The notes under the pieces: generated by a model
Seen by the model: only the letters and a program-made list of their open reading frames with translations
Database searches by the model: none
What the model was told of the DNA's origin: nothing
Position numbers and translations under genes: made by a program
Source of the DNA: Alphaproteobacteria bacterium
GTDB lineage: Bacteria > Pseudomonadota > Alphaproteobacteria > ATCC43930 > CGMCC-115725
Direction: 5' to 3'
NCBI GenBank assembly: GCA_030039815.1
Contig: JASHUW010000244.1
Coordinates: 1 to 15,438 of the forward strand
DNA: 15,438 bases
Shown here: positions 1 through 6,308 of the stretch, in pieces
Layout of the letters: every line of letters starts with the position of its first letter
Position numbering within the stretch: the stretch's first letter is position 1

Positions 1-153
1 CCACGCCGTCGACAGCACGATGTACTCAAGCACGACATAGCCGGCGAAATAGAAATACTCGTTGGTGAGGAACAGCCGGCTCAGCACCACAAACGCGATG
101 CCGACGACGATGATCACGAGCCAGAATGTGCCGGCGCTCATCGTTCGCCGCAT
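1..153 (-). CDS. Branched-chain amino acid-type ABC transporter permease, LivM-like (N-terminal fragment)
   Basis: Only the first 51 codons are present; the gene runs off the left edge of the window. It would be the second inner-membrane permease of a LivFGHMJ-type importer. The visible protein starts MRRTMSAGTFWLVIIVV and has one hydrophobic segment. It then reads FAGYVVLEYIVLSTAW, which resembles the second membrane segment of LivM proteins. The ATG at 153 lies 3 bases downstream of the livH stop codon, so the two permeases are almost certainly cotranscribed. A second in-frame ATG at 141 is also possible. The identification rests on a short fragment plus the tight linkage to LivH. The substrate cannot be inferred: this transporter family also carries urea, amides and aromatic acids. 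Confidence 0.75.
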   Translation of the reverse strand, partial: MRRTMSAGTFWLVIIVVGIAFVVLSRLFLTNEYFYFAGYVVLEYIVLSTAW

Positions 154-156
154 TGG

Positions 157-1023
157 CTAGCGCCCCAGCAGCCCGGCGGGGCGCACCGCCAGCGTCACCA
201 GCAGGAAACCGAAGGAGACCGCCGGCGCCCAGGACGGGCCGTAAAACGTCGAGGTGAGGCTTTCGACGACGCCGAGCAGTATCGCGGCGATCAGCATCCC
301 CGGCATGCTGGTCATGCCGCCCAGCACGCAGATCGCGAAGATGCGGCCGATATAGTCGCGGCCAATCGACGGCTCGACCGGCTGGATGATGATGAGGAAC
401 GAGCCGGCGACCGAGCAGGTCGCGATCGAGATGCCGACCGCGATTTCCTTGATCCGGGTCGGGCTCGCCGCCATCAGCTGTAGCGCCTGCCCGTCTTGCG
501 ACACGGCAAGAATCGCGCGGCCTACAAAGCTGCGGGTGAGATAGAGCTGCAGGAGCCCGATCATCACCAGCGAGAAGACAAACGGCAGCAGCATCCGCAG
601 CGGCAGCTCGACGATGCCGAGATGCAGGCTCGGGCCGATATAGCTCGCTTCGACAAAGCGGTAATCGACGCCGAAGACCAGCACCAGCGAGACTTCACCG
701 ACGAACAGCAGGCCGAAAAAGAAAGCGAGGCCCTGGATCGCTTGGTCGCCGCGCTTCTCGAAGGCGTGGTAGTAGAGCTGGTAGACCAGCATCCCCAGTA
801 CGAAGAACACCGGGGTCATGATGATGCCGGTCACGATCGGGTCGAGCCCGACATAGAGGTTGAGCATGTAGGCGGCGTAGCAGCCCAAGAGGATAAAGGC
901 GGGCTGGGCGATATTGGCGATGTCGAGCATGCCGAACGCGATCGTGATGCCGACGCTGACCGCGGCATAAAATCCGCCGAGCAGAATGCCGGCGACGATC
1001 GCGTTGATGAAGAGCCCGAACAT
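157..1023 (-). CDS. Branched-chain amino acid-type ABC transporter permease, LivH-like
   Basis: This 288-residue, very hydrophobic protein fits the usual LivH length and has about eight predicted membrane segments. LivH and LivM form the inner-membrane channel of periplasmic-binding-protein-dependent importers powered by LivG/LivF ATPases. The start, INAIVAGILLGGFYAAVSVGITIAFGMLDIANIAQPAF, follows the LivH pattern of G-x-x-Y-A-x-x-x-x-G and an N-A-H/Q-G/P-like turn. A cytoplasmic loop near residues 165-200 (AVSQDGQALQLMAASPTRIK) matches the conserved ATPase-contact loop. The ending RPAGLLGR is also family-typical. It is the first gene of its operon in this window: the next gene upstream is divergent. 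No binding-protein or ATPase gene is visible, so these lie beyond the left edge or elsewhere. I see no strong Shine-Dalgarno sequence before the ATG at 1023. The substrate is unknown; linkage to a molybdenum hydroxylase hints at something other than leucine. Confidence 0.88.
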   Translation of the reverse strand: MFGLFINAIVAGILLGGFYAAVSVGITIAFGMLDIANIAQPAFILLGCYAAYMLNLYVGLDPIVTGIIMTPVFFVLGMLVYQLYYHAFEKRGDQAIQGLAFFFGLLFVGEVSLVLVFGVDYRFVEASYIGPSLHLGIVELPLRMLLPFVFSLVMIGLLQLYLTRSFVGRAILAVSQDGQALQLMAASPTRIKEIAVGISIATCSVAGSFLIIIQPVEPSIGRDYIGRIFAICVLGGMTSMPGMLIAAILLGVVESLTSTFYGPSWAPAVSFGFLLVTLAVRPAGLLGR

Positions 1024-1238
1024 GAATGGCGGCCGGGATGCGCGACGTGCCTAGCGCCGGCCGCGCAAGACTATGCCGAGGGGTGGCGCGGCCTCCTCGC
1101 GCGCGGACCTTCGCTTCATCGTCGCTTCCCCCTCACGATGCTTTGTCGCGGCGATCCTCTCGCCGCAAGCACCTCTTCGCATTAGACCAGCATCGGCGAC
1201 AAGTGTTAAGCGCCGCGGAGCAGCCGGCGCCGCGCCGA

Positions 1239-1266
1239 TTGTCGCGTCGCCGCAAGCGGCTATGAT
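1239..1266 (+). promoter_or_regulatory. Candidate promoter for the molybdenum hydroxylase gene
   Basis: TTGTCG at 1239-1244 and TATGAT at 1261-1266 are separated by 16 bases and resemble a sigma-70 promoter, with a good -10 and a fair -35. Transcription would begin near 1273. That leaves a very short leader to the ATG at 1282, and enough room for the GGGATGGAG stretch to serve as ribosome binding site for the ATG at 1291. This lies in the 258-base divergent gap shared with livH; I see no other clear signal in that gap. It is pattern matching only. Confidence 0.35.
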
Positions 1267-1281
1267 CGCGCTTGGGCAGGG

Positions 1282-3576
1282 ATGGAGAACATGGACGGAT
1301 CGTTCGAGCCCCGGCTGGAGGATTACCGGCTGCTGACCGGCGCCGGCAATTTTCAGGACGATGTCGCGGCCGACGGCGCGGCCTGGGGCGTGTTCGTGCG
1401 CTCGCCGCACGCTTTCGCCGACATTCGCGGCATCGACACCGCTGTCGCCAGACGGGCGCCGGGCGTGCTGGCGGTGCTGACCGCCGCCGACCTCGACGCC
1501 GCCGGGATCGGCACGGTCTCGGTTCCCGTCCCGGTGCCGGGCAGCCCCGGCATGGTCGCGCCGCCCCGCCCGGCGCTCGCCCGCGATTGCGTCCGCCATG
1601 TCGGCGACGCGGTGGCGCTGGTGGTCGCCGAGAGCGAAGCCGAGGCGCGCGACGCTGCCGAGCTCATCGAGGTCGACTACCAGGCGCGCGACGCCGTCAG
1701 CGATATCGCCCGCGCCGCCACGCCCGGCGCGCCGCAGATTTGGCCCGAGGCGCCGGGCAATGTCGCGGTCGACTGGCATCCCTATGGCGCCAAGCCCGAG
1801 GAGCGCGCCGCGCTCGACCGCATCTTCGCCGGCGCGGCGCATGTCGCGCGGGTGCGGCTCGTCAATCAGCGGATCGTCATGGCGCCGATGGAGCCGCGCG
1901 CCGGGGTCGCGGTCTATGAGCCGGAAAGCGACCGCTATGTGCTGCATGTCGCCTCGCAAAGCGCCTTCGCGATGCGCCAGCACGTTGCTCGCACGATGGG
2001 CGTACCGGTCGAGAAGCTGCGCGTCGTGTCGCGCGATGTCGGCGGCGCCTTCGGCATGCGCACCTCGGGCTATCCCGAATACCCGGCGATGCTGCTCGCC
2101 GCAAAGCGGCTCGGCCGGCCAGTGCGCTGGCGCTCGACGCGGCAGGAAGGATTTCTCACCGACAACCAGGCGCGTGACACCGTCATCGAGGGCCGCCTCG
2201 CGATCGACGCGAACGGCAAGTTTCTCGCGATCGACATCGACAGCATCGCGGCGCTCGGCGCCTACCACACCTCGCATGGCGCCTTTATCGCGACGGTCAA
2301 TTTCGCGCGTTGCCTGCCCTGCATGTACGACATCCCGGCCGTGGGCCTGCGCATCCGCTGCCTTTTCACCAACACGGTGCCGACCGGGCCCTACCGCGGC
2401 GCAGGGCGCCCCGAGGCGAATTATGCGCTCGAACGGCTGGTCGACGAGGCGGCGCGCGTCACCGGCATCGACCGCGTCGAGATCCGCCGCCGCAACCTGA
2501 TCGCGCCGGTGCTCATGCCGTACAAGACCGCGGTCGGCACCACCTATGACAGCGGCGATTTTCCCGCCGTGTTCGACGAAGCGCTAACGCGCGCCGACGT
2601 TGCCGGCTTTACCCGGCGCAAGGCCGCGTCGGAGGCGGCGGGCAAACGGCGCGGCCTCGGCGTCTCGTGCTTTCTGGAGATCGCCGGCGGCCAACCGGGC
2701 GAGGGCGCCGCGGTGGGCTTTCCCGGCCAGAGCAAGCTCCTGCTGGCGATCGGCGTGCAGGCGAGCGGCCAGGGGCACCGCACGGTCTATCGTCGTCTCG
2801 TCGCCGACTATCTCGGCATCCCGGCGGAGAGCATCGATGTCGCCCATGGCGACAGCGACGACGAGGTGCCGAGCGCCGGCGCGGTCGCCTCGCGCTCGAC
2901 GATGTCGGTCGGTGGCGCGGTCGCCGCGGCGCTCGACGCGGTCATCGAAAAGGGCCGTCGCATCGCCGCGCATGTGCTCGAAGCCGCGGCCGAGGACATC
3001 CAATACCGCAACGGCGTGTTCGAGATCGCCGGCACCGACCGTAACATCGCGCTGTTCGAGCTGGCGGAGCAGGCGAAGCGGCTCGGCGACAGCCTCGACA
3101 CGAAAAGCTCCTACGACGCGGTGCCGTCCTTCCCCAATGGCGTCCATGTCGCCGAGGTCGAGATCGACCCGGGCACCGGTCGCACGACGCTCGCCGCTTA
3201 TACCTGCGTCGATGATTGCGGCCGGGTGCTGCAACCGGTGCTGGTCGAAGGGCAGGTGCAGGGCGGCGTCGCGCAGGGCGTCGGCCAGGCGCTCCTCGAA
3301 TGGGGCCATTACGACGATGGCAGCGGCCAGCTCGTCGCCGGCTCGTTCATGGATTACGCGATGCCGCGCGCCGACGATCTGCCCGACATCGTCAGCCTGA
3401 TGCACCCGGTGCGCTGCACGACCAATCCCCTGGGCGTCAAAGGCGTCGGCGAGGCGGGCACCACCGCCTCGCTCGCCGCGGTGATGAACGCGGTCGCCGA
3501 CGCCGGCGCCGCTATCGACATGCCCGCCACCCCGGAACGGGTGTGGCGCGCGCTGCAACGAAAGGAGAGACAATGA
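1282..3576 (+). CDS. Xanthine dehydrogenase family protein, molybdopterin-binding (CoxL-type) large subunit
   Basis: This 764-residue protein is the catalytic Mo-cofactor subunit of the xanthine dehydrogenase/CO dehydrogenase family, which hydroxylates N-heterocycles, aldehydes or related substrates using water. Residues 1-140 form the hammerhead (a/b) domain (RLLTGAGNFQDD, VRSPHAFADIRGID). Residues 160-760 form the cofactor-binding domains. Recognisable motifs are VGGAFGMR (253-260), GPYRGAGRPEANYALERLVD (369-388), QASGQGHRT (493-501) and GVKGVGEAGT (718-727), where E724 is the expected catalytic glutamate. The CO-dehydrogenase AYRCSFR loop is absent; YRGAGRPE occupies that place, so this is not a CO dehydrogenase. 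No small [2Fe-2S] or FAD subunit gene is adjacent, which is unusual. The next gene overlaps by 4 bases (ATGA), so the two are translationally coupled. An ATG at 1291 (MDGSFEPRLED) is an alternative start with a better-placed purine-rich stretch. Substrate unknown. Confidence 0.9.
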   Translation: MENMDGSFEPRLEDYRLLTGAGNFQDDVAADGAAWGVFVRSPHAFADIRGIDTAVARRAPGVLAVLTAADLDAAGIGTVSVPVPVPGSPGMVAPPRPALARDCVRHVGDAVALVVAESEAEARDAAELIEVDYQARDAVSDIARAATPGAPQIWPEAPGNVAVDWHPYGAKPEERAALDRIFAGAAHVARVRLVNQRIVMAPMEPRAGVAVYEPESDRYVLHVASQSAFAMRQHVARTMGVPVEKLRVVSRDVGGAFGMRTSGYPEYPAMLLAAKRLGRPVRWRSTRQEGFLTDNQARDTVIEGRLAIDANGKFLAIDIDSIAALGAYHTSHGAFIATVNFARCLPCMYDIPAVGLRIRCLFTNTVPTGPYRGAGRPEANYALERLVDEAARVTGIDRVEIRRRNLIAPVLMPYKTAVGTTYDSGDFPAVFDEALTRADVAGFTRRKAASEAAGKRRGLGVSCFLEIAGGQPGEGAAVGFPGQSKLLLAIGVQASGQGHRTVYRRLVADYLGIPAESIDVAHGDSDDEVPSAGAVASRSTMSVGGAVAAALDAVIEKGRRIAAHVLEAAAEDIQYRNGVFEIAGTDRNIALFELAEQAKRLGDSLDTKSSYDAVPSFPNGVHVAEVEIDPGTGRTTLAAYTCVDDCGRVLQPVLVEGQVQGGVAQGVGQALLEWGHYDDGSGQLVAGSFMDYAMPRADDLPDIVSLMHPVRCTTNPLGVKGVGEAGTTASLAAVMNAVADAGAAIDMPATPERVWRALQRKERQ

Positions 3577-4019
3577 GCAATGTCACCCTCGCCCAGGCCT
3601 CGACCATCGTCGACCAGGCGCTCGCCAAGGGCCGCGAGCTCAAACTGCACCCGCTGACCGTCGTCGTGCTCGACGCCGGCGGCCACCTCGTCGCGATGAA
3701 GCGCGAGGACAGGTCGGGCATCCTGCGCACCCAGATCGCCACCGGCAAGGCGTGGGGCACGCTCGGCATGGGGTTCGGCGGCCGCGAGTTCGCGCGCCGC
3801 GCCGCGTCGGGCGGCGGGCTGTTCCTGACGGCGCTGATGGAAGCCTCGGAGGGCCGCGTGGTGCCGGCGCCGGGCGGCGTGCTGATCCGCGACGCGGCGG
3901 GCGACATCGTCGGCGCGGTCGGGATCAGCGGCGACACCTCGGACAAGGACGAGGCTTGCGCCGTCGCCGGCATCGAAGCGGCCGGCCTCAAACCCGACAC
4001 CGGCGAAAATCCGCACTGA
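3573..4019 (+). CDS. HbpS/GlcG-family small protein
   Basis: This 148-residue protein starts at the ATG overlapping the stop of the upstream hydroxylase gene, preceded by AAAGGAGAG at 3561-3569, a strong ribosome binding site. It belongs to the HbpS/GlcG (heme-degrading domain, formerly DUF336) family. Visible family signatures are TVVVLDAGGHLVAMKREDRS (29-48) and PAPGGVLIRDAAGDIVGAVGISGDTSDKDEACA (98-130), with the characteristic glycine-rich turn ending in D-x-x-C/A. No signal peptide is visible, so it is probably cytoplasmic, unlike secreted HbpS. Members often sit beside catabolic oxidoreductase genes, where their role is poorly defined: heme or cofactor binding, or a chaperone-like or small-molecule-binding role. 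Here the 4-base overlap argues for stoichiometric expression with the molybdenum hydroxylase subunit. The function is inferred from family membership only. Confidence 0.85.
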   Translation: MSNVTLAQASTIVDQALAKGRELKLHPLTVVVLDAGGHLVAMKREDRSGILRTQIATGKAWGTLGMGFGGREFARRAASGGGLFLTALMEASEGRVVPAPGGVLIRDAAGDIVGAVGISGDTSDKDEACAVAGIEAAGLKPDTGENPH

Positions 4020-4034
4020 GGGCTCGGCTCGCGC

Positions 4035-4063
4035 TTGACTCCAAATCGATAATTCTATAAATA
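4035..4063 (+). promoter_or_regulatory. arsR-arsM promoter
   Basis: TTGACT at 4035-4040 is a near-consensus -35. The -10 is either TATAAA at 4056-4061 (15-base spacer) or TAAATA at 4058-4063 (17-base spacer), both lying inside the palindromic operator. This AT-rich island stands out against GC-rich surroundings and is immediately upstream of arsR. Overlap of the -10 with the operator gives a simple steric model: bound ArsR blocks RNA polymerase until arsenite releases it. Confidence 0.65.
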
Positions 4064-4075
4064 TAGAAATATCGA
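4046..4075 (+). promoter_or_regulatory. ArsR operator: 30-bp near-perfect inverted repeat
   Basis: The left arm TCGATAATTCTATA (4046-4059) and right arm TATAGAAATATCGA (4062-4075) pair at 13 of 14 positions around a 2-base centre. The single mismatch is at the sixth pair of the 13-base core. ArsR/SmtB-family dimers bind such AT-rich imperfect palindromes over the -10 region of their own promoters. It ends just before the ribosome binding site (GGAGG at 4079-4083) of arsR. A related half-site, CGATATTCTA, recurs upstream of the second ars unit at 5419-5428. Confidence 0.75.
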
Positions 4076-4090
4076 AATGGAGGCTTGCCG

Positions 4091-4444
4091 ATGGAACAGG
4101 CACAGGCCCTCGCGGCGCTCGGCGCGCTCGCGCAGGAGACCCGGCTGCAGCTTTACCGCTTGTTGGTGACGGTCGGACCGGACGGGTTGTCGGCGGGGAA
4201 CATCGCCGAGCGGCTTGGCGTCATCCCGTCGTCGCTGTCGTTTCACCTGACCAATCTCGTGCATGCCGGGCTGATCACCCAGCGCCGGGTCGGCCGGCTG
4301 ATGGTCTATGCCGCCGAGTACGGCACGATGAACGCGCTGCTCGCCTATCTGACCGAGAATTGTTGCGGGCAAGGCGTCTCCTGCACGCAGGTCTTCAACT
4401 CCGCCGCCGCGGGTTCGTCCGCGGCGAAAACCACCGCCGCTTAG
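4091..4444 (+). CDS. arsR: ArsR-family arsenite-responsive repressor
   Basis: This 117-residue winged-helix repressor should bind the operator just upstream and be released by As(III) or Sb(III). The helix-turn-helix region spans about residues 33-62 (LSAGNIAERLGVIPSSLSFHLTNLVHAGLI). The wing (RRVGRLMVYAA) follows. The C-terminal sensor is ENCCGQGVSC, with C91, C92 and C98. This CC-x5-C arrangement matches the C95/C96/C102 site of the Acidithiobacillus ferrooxidans ArsR type, rather than the ELCVCDL site in the DNA-binding helix of the classical plasmid ArsR. The ATG at 4091 is chosen because GGAGG lies 7 bases upstream; a TTG two codons earlier is unlikely. arsM follows after 11 bases, so the two form an operon. 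A second, related repressor domain is fused to the arsenate reductase downstream. Confidence 0.93.
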   Translation: MEQAQALAALGALAQETRLQLYRLLVTVGPDGLSAGNIAERLGVIPSSLSFHLTNLVHAGLITQRRVGRLMVYAAEYGTMNALLAYLTENCCGQGVSCTQVFNSAAAGSSAAKTTAA

Positions 4445-4455
4445 GAGGAAGCGCC

Positions 4456-5274
4456 ATGGATGACAGCCAGATCAAGGAGATGGTGCGTCTTCGCTACGGC
4501 GGCATCGCCGTCGCGGCCGGGGAGACGTCGTGCTGCGGGCCGGCGACCGAGCAGGCTGCCGACAAGGCCCGGCGCATGGGCTATTCCGAGACGGAGCTGG
4601 CCGCCGCGCCGGACGGCGCCAATCTCGGCCTCGGCTGCGGCAACCCGCAGGCGATCGCCGCGCTGAAACCCGGCGAGGTGGTGATCGATCTCGGCAGCGG
4701 CGCCGGCTTCGATTGCTTCCTGGCCGCAGATCAGGTTGGCGCCACGGGCCGGGTGATCGGCGTCGACATGACGCACGAGATGCTGGCGAAGGCGCGCGCC
4801 AACGCCGTCGCGACCGGCGCCGCGAATGTCGAATTCCGCCTCGGCGAACTGGAGCACCTGCCGGTCGCCGACAACACCGCCGATATCGTGATCTCGAATT
4901 GCGTCATCAACCTCGTGCCCGACAAGGCGCAGGTGTTCCGGGAGGCGTTTCGCGTGCTGAAGCCCGCCGGTCGGCTGGCGGTGTCGGACGTGATCAACAT
5001 CGTGCCGCTGTCGGCGGAATTGCGGGCCGACCCGACGCTGCTGTGCGGCTGCGTCGCCGGCGCGGCGCCGCGGACCGAGATCGTGGCGTGGCTCGCCGCC
5101 GCCGGCTTTACCGACATCCGCGTCACCGAGCAGCCGAAGAGCCGCGAAGCGATCAGCACTTGGGCGCCGGGGCGCGGGATCGAGAACCATGTCGTCTCCG
5201 CGCTCGTCGAGGCGCGCAAGCCGGGCGGGGGCGAGGCCGCCGCGGCGTGCTGCGCCCCGTCCTGCTGCTCGTGA
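4456..5274 (+). CDS. arsM: Arsenite S-adenosylmethionine methyltransferase ArsM
   Basis: This 272-residue cytosolic enzyme methylates As(III) with SAM, giving methylated and finally volatile arsenicals. The SAM-binding core is Rossmann-like: motif I is VIDLGSGAGFDCFLAA (76-91) and the acidic residue after strand 2 is in GVDMTHEML. The family's conserved arsenite-binding cysteines are visible at C61 (LGLGCGNP), C149 (ISNCVINL) and C199 (CGCVAGA). There is also an N-terminal C26-C27 pair (TSCCGPA), and a C-terminal tail AACCAPSCCS carrying C265, C266, C270 and C271, which may capture arsenite. The start at 4456 is supported by AGGAGGAA at 4443-4450. It is cotranscribed with arsR and followed by a possible hairpin terminator. 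The identification is secure; the role of the tail is inference. Confidence 0.95.
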   Translation: MDDSQIKEMVRLRYGGIAVAAGETSCCGPATEQAADKARRMGYSETELAAAPDGANLGLGCGNPQAIAALKPGEVVIDLGSGAGFDCFLAADQVGATGRVIGVDMTHEMLAKARANAVATGAANVEFRLGELEHLPVADNTADIVISNCVINLVPDKAQVFREAFRVLKPAGRLAVSDVINIVPLSAELRADPTLLCGCVAGAAPRTEIVAWLAAAGFTDIRVTEQPKSREAISTWAPGRGIENHVVSALVEARKPGGGEAAAACCAPSCCS

Positions 5275-5338
5275 CGGTTCCGGTCCGCTAGCCTCGATCT
5301 TCCCACATCAAATTGCTGATATCACGACGGGTGTCGGC

Positions 5339-5361
5339 CGGAGCCGTTCTCAGCGGCTCCG
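5339..5361 (+). terminator. Possible terminator after arsM
   Basis: The arms CGGAGCCG (5339-5346) and CGGCTCCG (5354-5361) pair perfectly over 8 bases around the 7-base loop TTCTCAG. The only T-run, TTTT at 5373-5376, is about 12 bases downstream, so this is a poor intrinsic terminator by the usual rule. It lies between the arsR-arsM unit and the second ars promoter region, where a terminator or attenuator would be expected. Confidence 0.4.
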
Positions 5362-5397
5362 CGCGCCCCCCGTTTTGACCAGACGCTATCAGCGGGC

Positions 5398-5433
5398 TTG
5401 CGTCTCGGGCTCTGATACCGATATTCTAGAATT
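5398..5433 (+). promoter_or_regulatory. Second ars promoter/operator, abutting the start codon
   Basis: ATTCTAGAAT at 5423-5432 is a perfect 10-bp palindrome. It sits within CGATATTCTAGAAT, whose left part resembles the half-site of the arsR operator (CGATAATTCTA). TATTCT at 5422-5427, with TTGCGT at 5398-5403 (18-base spacer), is a plausible but weak promoter. Transcription would then begin at or very near the ATG at 5434, giving a leaderless or nearly leaderless mRNA. No Shine-Dalgarno sequence is visible before that ATG. TTGACC at 5375-5380 is a stronger -35 but has no good -10 at the right distance. Confidence 0.45.
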
Positions 5434-6306
5434 ATGGAAATAGAAGCGGCTGCCCATGTTTTCGGCGCCTTGTCGCAAGAGCGTCGGCTACACTTGCTGC
5501 GTTTGCTGATAGCACGCGGACCCGATGGTCTACCTGCGGGCGAGTTGGCCGATCGAGCCGGCCTGCCGGCATCGACAACTTCCTTTCATCTTTCCGCTTT
5601 GGAGCGCGCCGGCCTGATTGTCGCGACACGGCAGCGCAATCAGGTCATCTACGCCCTGCGGGTCAGCGCCTTGCGCGACCTGCTCGCCTTCTTGACCGAG
5701 ACGTGCTGTGGCGGTCGCCCCGAGCTGTGCGGTGACATCGCGCAGCTATGGCCTGCCTCCCTAGAACTCGAAAGAGCCTCCATGACCGCAGCCTTCAACG
5801 TGCTGTTTCTTTGCACGCGCAACTCCGCCCGCTCAATCATCGCCGAGGCGATCCTCAACCGTTACGCGGGGCAGCGCTTTCATGCCTATTCGGCGGGCTC
5901 CGACCCGGCCGACGCGCCCATGCCGCAGGTCATCGATAAGCTCCGCTCCCTAGGCCATGACGTGACCGGGTTGCACAGCAAATCGTGGCATCTCTTCGCC
6001 GGTCCCGAGGCGCCGGTGCTCGATTTCGTGATCGGGCTTTGCGACACTTTCAACGGCCAAGCCTGCCCCGATTTCGGCGACAAAGCCGTGACGGCGTCGT
6101 GGTCGTTGCCCGATCCCGCCAAATTCGGGGGCTCACCGGTCGAGCGCACCGCGCTGCTCAACGAGCTCTATGGCGGGCTTTATCGCCGCATCATGGCTTT
6201 TGCCAATCTGCCCTTCGACAAACTCGGCCGGATGGCGGTGAAGGCACGGCTCGATGAGATTGGCGACGGCACCGTTGGCATGTTGGCGCGCGCGCAAGGA
6301 GGCTGA
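5434..6306 (+). CDS. ArsR-ArsC fusion: arsenite-responsive repressor joined to LMW-phosphatase-type arsenate reductase
   Basis: One uninterrupted 290-residue frame joins two proteins. Residues 1-105 are an ArsR winged-helix domain (LPAGELADRAGLPASTTSFHLSALERAGLI, 33-62), with a sensor cluster C91, C92 and C99 (TCCGGRPELC). Residues 119-285 are a low-molecular-weight-phosphatase-like arsenate reductase. Its P-loop is CTRNSARS, with nucleophile C127 and R133. The redox cysteines C203 (GLCD) and C211 (ACPDF), followed by WSLPDP, match the thioredoxin-coupled class. It reduces As(V) to As(III) for export by Acr3. Met117 (ATG at 5782) is exactly where a free ArsC would begin and has AAAGAG 5 bases upstream, so a separate ArsC may also be made. 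ArsR-ArsC fusions are known in other bacteria. The first third looks less GC-rich than its neighbours, hinting at transfer. The GAPDH gene follows after 2 bases. Confidence 0.92.
   Translation: MEIEAAAHVFGALSQERRLHLLRLLIARGPDGLPAGELADRAGLPASTTSFHLSALERAGLIVATRQRNQVIYALRVSALRDLLAFLTETCCGGRPELCGDIAQLWPASLELERASMTAAFNVLFLCTRNSARSIIAEAILNRYAGQRFHAYSAGSDPADAPMPQVIDKLRSLGHDVTGLHSKSWHLFAGPEAPVLDFVIGLCDTFNGQACPDFGDKAVTASWSLPDPAKFGGSPVERTALLNELYGGLYRRIMAFANLPFDKLGRMAVKARLDEIGDGTVGMLARAQGG
5771..5784 (+). promoter_or_regulatory. Possible internal ribosome binding site and start for a free ArsC
   Basis: AAAGAG at 5771-5776 lies 5 bases before the in-frame ATG at 5782 (codon 117 of the fusion). Translation from here would give a 174-residue protein beginning MTAAFNVLFLCTRNSARS, the usual start and length of stand-alone arsenate reductases. 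The signal is modest and there is no proof of use. Confidence 0.35.
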
Positions 6307-6308
6307 CG

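Noticed and set aside
496..1185. Long plus-strand open frame opposite livH
   Set aside because: Low-complexity, charged translation (rich in D, E, Q, H, R), typical of the antisense of a GC-rich gene; no recognisable domain, and livH explains the region.
1051..2277. 408-codon minus-strand open frame opposite the molybdenum hydroxylase
   Set aside because: Arg/Asp/His/Ala-rich antisense translation without motifs. The plus strand carries a clear family match over the same region.
5311..5345. Short stretch TTGCTGATATCACG resembling coding sequence at 5503-5516 of the arsR domain, perhaps an arsR remnant
   Set aside because: Only about 13 of 14 bases match and similarity fades beyond; too short to separate from chance.
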